In this document: positions 58,229-64,000 of the stretch, piece by piece | Position numbering within the stretch: position 1 is the first letter of the stretch | Layout: the number at the start of each line of letters is the position of its first letter | Assembly: GCA_034359265.1 (NCBI GenBank) | Contig: CP136890.1 | Span: forward strand, 29,802,501-29,866,500 | From: Canna indica | Taxonomy: Eukaryota; Streptophyta; Magnoliopsida; Zingiberales; Cannaceae | DNA: 64,000 bases | Direction: 5' to 3' | Program-made: the position numbers and the translations under genes | The notes under the pieces: generated by a model | Told to the model about the DNA's origin: nothing | Databases searched by the model: none | Seen by the model: the letters and a program-made list of their open reading frames with translations, nothing else

Positions 58229-58559
58229 CAAAATTTTGAAAACTTGATATATATTTATACACATATGTTTAATGTGTTCTTAAGCACATGGCAGGCTACC
58301 CATTGCTTTAATCGGCAAGTTAATATTAAGATATAATGGTTATTCATGCATGCAGGATGAAGTAGAACAATTAATATGACATTTATATATAATATTCATT
58401 AGTGCATGCAAGCTATTGTGGTGCCAACTATGAATAATAATCAATTGATGACAACATATTATATATTGCATAGAAATTTAGGATTTAAATCCTAGTATGA
58501 TTATCTATTATAATTTTTTTATCTTTGTTAAAAATAATAATCAATTTTTAGAGTTGAAA
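58229..58559. other. Unassigned AT-rich region
   Basis: No gene or repeat boundary recognised. Confidence 0.4.
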
Positions 58560-58955
58560 ATCAATTATTTTCATCATTTTCAACTAGTTCGGTCAATTTT
58601 AAACAGGTTCGGCAAATTCATCATAAATTCACAATAAAATCACAAAAAAAATATTATTCATAGGTAAGTCACTCTCATAACTTGTATCGGCAAAATAAGT
58701 GTTTTAATATTGAAAATTATTTTTTTTCACCATTTTCAATTGGTTCGGCCAATTTTAAACTATTTCGGCCAATTTCGAACCAGTTAAAAATGATAAAAAA
58801 TAATAATTTTCAACTCAAAAAAACTAATTTAATTTGTTGATACAAGTTATGAAATTGATTTACCTATGAATAATAGATTTTTTGTGATTTTATTGTGAAT
58901 TTAGGATGAATTTCCGAACCTATTTAAAATTGGCCGAACCAGTTGAAAATGATAT
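58560..58955. repeat. Inverted repeat with ~150 bp arms
   Basis: TTCAACTAGTTCGGTCAATT ... TTCACAATAAAATCAC ... CATAACTTGTATC (58575-58730) is matched in reverse complement at about 58840-58955. The loop carries a third TTCGGCCAATTT motif. It is a small foldback element or a pair of TIRs. Confidence 0.8.
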
Positions 58956-59107
58956 GCGGAGGGTAATCTAGGTATATGAGTATTTACTTTCAAATTTAGG
59001 GAAAAAATGAATAAGGGTTCTGCTTTTGGGAATAAAAACATGTCTTATTCTCTTATGGGGAAATCGCTAAAAATATTTTATAGGAATTTTCCAAAATCGG
59101 ATTTTGG
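58956..59107. other. Terminal fragment resembling the 145-1374 element
   Basis: GCTTTTGGGAATAAA and GGGGAAATCGCTAAA resemble GCTTTTGGGAATAAGC / GGGAAAATCG of the right TIR at 1330-1374. It is truncated by the CACTA insertion at 59108. Confidence 0.45.
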
Positions 59108-59731
59108 CACTACTAGAATTGTCGTCATCATCGATGGCTGAATCCGTGGATGCCCCATCGGTGATAATTATCACGGACGGCAAAGGGCGTGGCAAAACGT
59201 CATCACTGATGTGCGTGTCTCAGATAAGTTGTGACGGCCAAGCGCCGCCGTCACACGTAATCATCAGTGACAGTCGTGTGCGTTGTCGCTGATTTAAAAA
59301 CATCAGTGACGACTCTAAGTGTCTGTCACTGATAACAACACATCAACCACGGCCCAGTCCCGTCGGTGATACTATTAGCAACTGTGATATTTGGTGCTGC
59401 CCAGGCCATCAGCCATTTACGATAAGCTTTCAGCCACGGTTTAGTGACAGTCGACCGTGGGTAAGCCGTGAATAAAGGTATATCCTGTAATTGAAAAAAA
59501 TAAAAAATTTATAAATTTCTGTATACAATAATATTTATATATTACAATCTATTTTCAATCACATATTACAATCAGAAAATATCATACACATGCATTTGAA
59601 ACCAAACATACAAGTTTTACATAAATATCATCAATCTAAGCATCAAACTGGAGGCAAACAATTATCAAAATATCATATATATATATACAACCAAGTATCA
59701 AAATATAAATAAAATACAATAAATCAAAATC

Positions 59732-61898
59732 TCACAGCTGCGGTGGAGGCGGTGGAGTCGACAGCGACTGGGTCGGGAGCGTCGACTGGGTTGAGAGGAC
59801 GACGACTGCGACATCATCGGTAGAAGACCAGAGTGAGACGCAATCTGAGTGAGGAGTGTCTGCATGTTCTGGATAGTCTGTCTCAACTCGTCATTCGTCA
59901 GCCTCTGCTCCTCCATCGCCAGCCTCTGCTCCTCCATCGCCTTCCTTTGCTCCTCCATCGCCTGTCTCTGTTGGGTGAGCTCCGACTGCATAGCCGTTAT
60001 CCGGCTCTAGTCCTCCGCTCGGGATGTCGAGGGCCGCTCACCCGCAGCTGAGGGGTCGGTGCCCCAAGTGGCCCGAGCACGGCGCGTCCATGGCCACTGT
60101 ATGCAAAGCCTTAAACACGGTCGTGCTCCCAACCACCTGCGGCCTCCACCCAAGCTCCTGCGTCGAACTCCTCCGGTGTGCCTCCATGCTCGATCACAGT
60201 CCTTGTGTAAGTTTCATATACATGTTTATATTTTAAATATATATAAATTATAAATGAAAATTGTGTAAATCAAATAGACATATATAAATACTTACCATTA
60301 TATACGAGACTCTACTATCAACGTAGTCCCCCGCTCCTCATCGACGACGGTGGGTGTGCTCAAACTAGTGGTGTAAGCGAGCCAAGCCGCTCGCGAGCTA
60401 CTCGAGATCGATTCGGTAAAAACTCGAACTCGACTCGAATTTATCGAGCTCGAGCCGAGCCGAGCCGAGTCGAGCCGAGCCAGACATGCGAGCGAGCCGA
60501 GTTCAAGCTAAGCTATACTCGGCTCGAGCAGCTCACGAGCCTAATCGAGCCTAATCGAGCCTTCTATATATATTATATACCGGGTTGATTTTTAAATTTT
60601 ATGAACCTGTTACCCTCTAAAAAGAACCCGAGCTTAGTGGAGCTCGAGCTCGATCGAGCTCGCGAACGAGCTCGGCTCTTGCGGCTCGACTCGTGCGGCT
60701 TGATTTTTTTCCCGAGCTGAGCTGAGCCGAGCTCGAGTGGCTTGAATGTAGCTCGAGCCGAGCTTGAGCCGATAGACCAAAGCTCGATCGAGCTCGAGCT
60801 CGTTATTTTCCAAACGAGCCGAGCTCGAGCCGAGCCAAGATCGAGCCGAGCCAAGCTCGGCTTGGCTCGATTACACCCCTAGCTCAAACACATCCATCAT
60901 CGACAGGCGTTGGACGGTGCCATCCTCCGCCACTCGCATTTTACATTAGAAAAAAAATACACTAATATCATTATACACAATATATAATTTAATTAAAAAT
61001 AATTAAATTATACATACCATACGACGCTCATGAACCGCAAAAGAGATGGAGCCACTAGTGTAGCGCACGCCCGTGCCGTCCCCCTCGGACATGCGATTTC
61101 TCGACGCAGTCCGGGAGACCTCCTGCCACTTATGTGTGTCCCATCGCTCAACGAGCTAGTCCCAAACAGGGCCAAGAATCCACTCAGGGGCGTGTCCCCG
61201 AGTCTGCCCTATCTGTGTGGCCATCAGCCGTCTCATCACGGTCTGACGGGTCTACTGAAGCAGCCCATTATAGCGAGCGCGGGCAACACGTTCCCATGTA
61301 GCCTCAACAAAAGTGGTCTGATCCTCCGGCCATGTATAATGAGCCTACAAAAAAAATATATTATTACCGATGAATATTTAACATTAACATTAATTTAATA
61401 AATATACTTACCGTGAACTCTCGCCACAATAATCCATATGCTCACGGGGCACGTGAGACCATGTAGGCCACGCCCACGCATAAACTTCTGGATCGTCTCC
61501 GCTATCGTGCGAGGGACGTCCTCCTGCTCAAATCTGCACAAAATATAAATTCATAATATGATAGTTTAAATAAATAAATTATAAGAAATAATTGATGCAT
61601 ATACTTATCGTCTTCCGCGCACACTAACTACTCTACGCAGTTCTCCCTCGAGTGGCGGAGGGAGAATTATGTTAGGCCCTCGTGGCCTATGTCTCGAAGA
61701 CGACGGTCCTAGATCTGCAGAGGGTTGCGGAGGGATGGTAGCCGGAGGTGAGGGGATGGTGGCCAGATCAGTTGAGGGAACGGTGGACGGATTAGGTGGG
61801 GGGATGGTGGTGGAAGGCAAAGGGTCAGTGGGTACAGGTGGTAATCGTCGGGGGGTCCTACGAGGAATGCCTCCTCGGGAACTGATATCTCGAACCAT
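59732..61898 (-). pseudogene. CACTA second gene (Transposase_24 / Ptta-En-Spm type), copy B
   Basis: The homologue of 30703-32410: a Pro-rich N-terminus (MVRDISSRGGIPRRTPRRLP), the EDVPRTIAETIQKF block, the HYTWPEDQT / EATWERVARARYN block and a C-terminal coiled coil of MEEQR(K/L)AMEEQR heptads. It is broken by the hAT-type MITE at 60366-60881 inside the exon matching 31293-31405. The exon 1 donor reads AT where copy A has GT (copy A GATG|GTAAGT; copy B GACG|ATAAGT at about 61608). Confidence 0.78.
60366..60881. mobile_element. hAT-type MITE (516 bp)
   Basis: Ends TAGTGGTGTAA and TTACACCCCTA (11 bp TIR with one mismatch) and a perfect 8 bp duplication GCTCAAAC (60358-60365; 60882-60889). Copy A has the empty site (GCCCAAAC). 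The interior is dominated by GAGCCGAGC / GCTCGAGC motifs. Confidence 0.93.
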
Positions 61899-61979
61899 AG
61901 TTATAAAAATTTAATATAATTAGATTATATATAATACATTAATAGATATATTTAATAATTGAATATATACTTCACATTT

Positions 61980-64000
61980 ACAATTATTCGTCATCGTCAT
62001 TATCATCATTCGTGTAATACTCTTCTTCTTGTTCTTTAATATCGGAATCTTGAAATTCTTCTACGTCTCCCTCATCATCATTCTGTCCTTCCTCAACTTC
62101 ATTATCATCGTCATCAACGTATTCTATTTCCAATTGAACTAACTTTGTGTCATCATCCTCGAGTATTGGACTAACTCATTCCACTTCAGAAGGATCTTCT
62201 TCTTGATAGAAGTCATTTGCTGGCTCATTCTCTCCAACTATCGGGTCAATTTTTCCTCTGGCTTTAGTCTTACAGACTACACACTATTATGTCCTATCTT
62301 TCTTTCAAGATGGATACTGCATATAATATACTTGTTCAGCTTGATATGCTAATATAAATGGCTCATTTGAAGCCAATTTTGATTTGTAATTGACCTCGAC
62401 CAGGTGTTTATACTTTGGATGAACTCTCATGCCCCTATCGCTTGTATCGAACCAATGACATTTAAAAAGGGCAACTGATTTACATCCGAAAAATTGCAAT
62501 TTTATGACTTCTTCCAATAGTCCGTAAAAGTCAACATCACATTCAGCATACGTTGTCCCTTTGACGCAAACCCCTACATTCATAGTCTTTTTTTTAGATG
62601 AATATTCAAGTGTGTGAAATGTATATCCATTAACAAAATAACCATTATAACACTGTACAAGTCGTGCCGGTCCGCTAGCAAACTCAAAGATTTGGTTATC
62701 TATTTCGCCTATGTGTTCTGTGCTATAAGCTTGAAACCAATTAGGGAACTCACGATTTCGTAATCTTTTTTGTAGACGGACGAGAACCCAAAAGTAATCT
62801 CTGGAAGCAATTGAACACGTGCTAACATCTGTTCACCCGACAACATCGGTGGTAGCTCATCTCTTTCAACTCTACCCTTGGTAAATTTGTCACAATTCCT
62901 TCGATACTGATGGTTAGACGGTAGGAACCGACGATGACAATCAAAGAAGGAAATTTTCCGACCGTTCTCAAGACTGAAGGATTTTGAGTGTTCCAAGCAA
63001 TACGGGCAAGAGAGTCGCCTATGTGTGCTCCAACCAGATAACATGCCATAGGCTGGGAAATCATTGATTGTCCATAATATAGCAGCTCGTAAAGTGAAGT
63101 TTTACTTCCGGTGACAATCATAAGTGACAACTTCCTCAACCCATAATGTTTTTAGTTCATCAATTAGGGGACGAAGAAACACGTCAATTTCTTTACGAGG
63201 ACCCCTAGGACCCGGAATAATCATCGAAAGATAGATAAATTCATCTTTCATACACATTGAGGGCAGCAAATTATAAATTGTTAACAGCACTGGCCATACT
63301 GAATACGGAGTTGCCGAATTACCAAACAGATTAAAACCATCCGTGCACAATCCCAACTTGATATTTTTAGTATTCCTAGAAAATGAAGGATAACATCTAT
63401 CCAAATATTTCCATGCTTCACTATCGGATGGATGAGTCATTACTGTATCATCACGACTTCTTGCATGCCAACTCATATAGGGGGTAGTCTTTTCCGACAT
63501 GAATAACCTTTGAAGCTTCGGTGTCAATGAAAAATATCAAAGCACCTTAAATGAGATATTTTTTTGTCGAACGATTTCTTCTCCTTGTAACGAGGATGTT
63601 CACATACCGGGCATTGCTCTAACTGTGCATTTTCTTTATAATATAAAATGCAGTTATTTGGGTACGCGGGTATCTTTTTGTACCCAAGCCCTAATTTCCT
63701 CATCAACTATTTTGTCTTATAAAAGGTTGGCTCAAATTTGTTATCTGGAGGTAGAATACCATTGATAAAGTCTGCAATCCGATCAAACGCAACCCCGCTG
63801 ATATTACAATTGGACTTGATGTTCAGGAGTTGTGTCATTGCCGAAAATCTTGTATAATTAGGACAATTCTCATACAAAGGTTCATCGACAGCTTTCAACA
63901 TCTCGTAAAATTCTGCAGCCTCCTTATTCGACAATTCAATCTGTATCGCAGGTTGTTCTTCAGTGACTTCAACTGTCATACTATTCGGTGGCACTACCAT
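61980..64000 (-). pseudogene. CACTA transposase TNP2, internally deleted
   Basis: The window holds the part after the N-terminus: LGYKKIPAYPNNCILYYKEN and a Cys pair (CPVCEHPRY, 63524-63706), then the Transposase_21 domain (LQRLFMSEKTTPYMSWHARS...; LGLCTDGFNLFG; IPGPRGPRKEIDVFLRPLID; then GWSTHRRLSCPYCLEHSKSF and RRFLPSNHQYRRNCDKF). After ARVQLLPEITFGFSS the frame goes straight to FPNWFQAY and a DUF4216-like part (LFKCHWFDTSDRGM), so the middle of the usual protein (with the LDVMH-type motif and DUF4218) is missing. An acidic tail is encoded at 61985-62170. A frameshift near 63565 and stops near 63550, 63102 and 62302 also break it. Confidence 0.88.

Larger units (their letters stand above)
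59108..64000 (-). mobile_element. CACTA element copy B (runs off the window)
   Basis: Starts CACTACTAGAATTGTCGTC and has the same subterminal CCGACGGC/GCCACGG repeats as copy A. It carries two genes on the minus strand, TNP2 upstream (right) and a Transposase_24-type gene downstream (left), the gene order known from En/Spm. The other terminus lies beyond the window. Confidence 0.88.

Overview
This is nuclear DNA from a flowering plant. The evidence is spliced exons with GT/AG introns, plant-type Ty3, Ty1/copia, LINE, CACTA, Mutator and hAT elements, and one host gene whose best match is a plant membrane RING E3 ligase. The host gene has a very GC-rich first exon followed by AT-rich exons and introns, which hints at a monocot; I cannot name the species. 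I saw no rRNA, tRNA or CRISPR array. All alignments and splice calls were made by eye.

Layout. 1-3563: a small terminal-inverted-repeat element with internal ~185 bp tandem repeats, then a decayed Ty3 gag-protease relic. 3973-6474: a solo LTR of 2.5 kb with a perfect 5 bp target duplication. 8688-13631 (minus): the one credible host gene, an SPL2-like membrane RING E3 ubiquitin ligase in six exons, with an apparent 1 bp frameshift in exon 1. 13909-27055: a three-level nest less than 300 bp upstream of that gene's ATG. A LINE was interrupted by a two-gene Mutator-like element (14120-26123, 9 bp TSD), which was interrupted by a Ty3 chromovirus (14293-20744, 5 bp TSD). Joining the two LINE flanks restores one continuous RNase H frame.

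27056-34236 is a degraded CACTA element holding a second CACTA element (30084-33694) that keeps a Transposase_24-type gene but has lost TNP2. 34453-45274 holds Ty1/copia remains, including a full-length gag-only element with 1.5 kb LTRs (37334-45112, TSD TCCCG) inserted into an older LTR of its own family. 48762-55716 is a nearly complete copia element on the minus strand. A 1.75 kb CACTA element (49649-51403, TSD TGA) sits in its pol gene and carries a captured piece of a CrRLK1L-like receptor kinase. 56127-58228 is a giant near-perfect palindrome broken by a Mutator-type MITE. 59108 to the end is a second copy of the inner CACTA family, still with a (deleted) TNP2 gene and with a hAT-type MITE inside its other gene.

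How the parts relate. The window is one gene beside layered transposon insertions whose order can be read from target duplications. The most interesting items are the two-gene Mutator element, in which a mudrA-like transposase and a GRF zinc-finger gene converge from opposite TIRs; a candidate ~1.7 kb intron conserved inside two diverged Ty3 LTRs; the pattern that all nine resolvable premature stops in the Ty3 and copia elements are TAG and fit CHG-context deamination; and the kinase fragment captured by a CACTA element.
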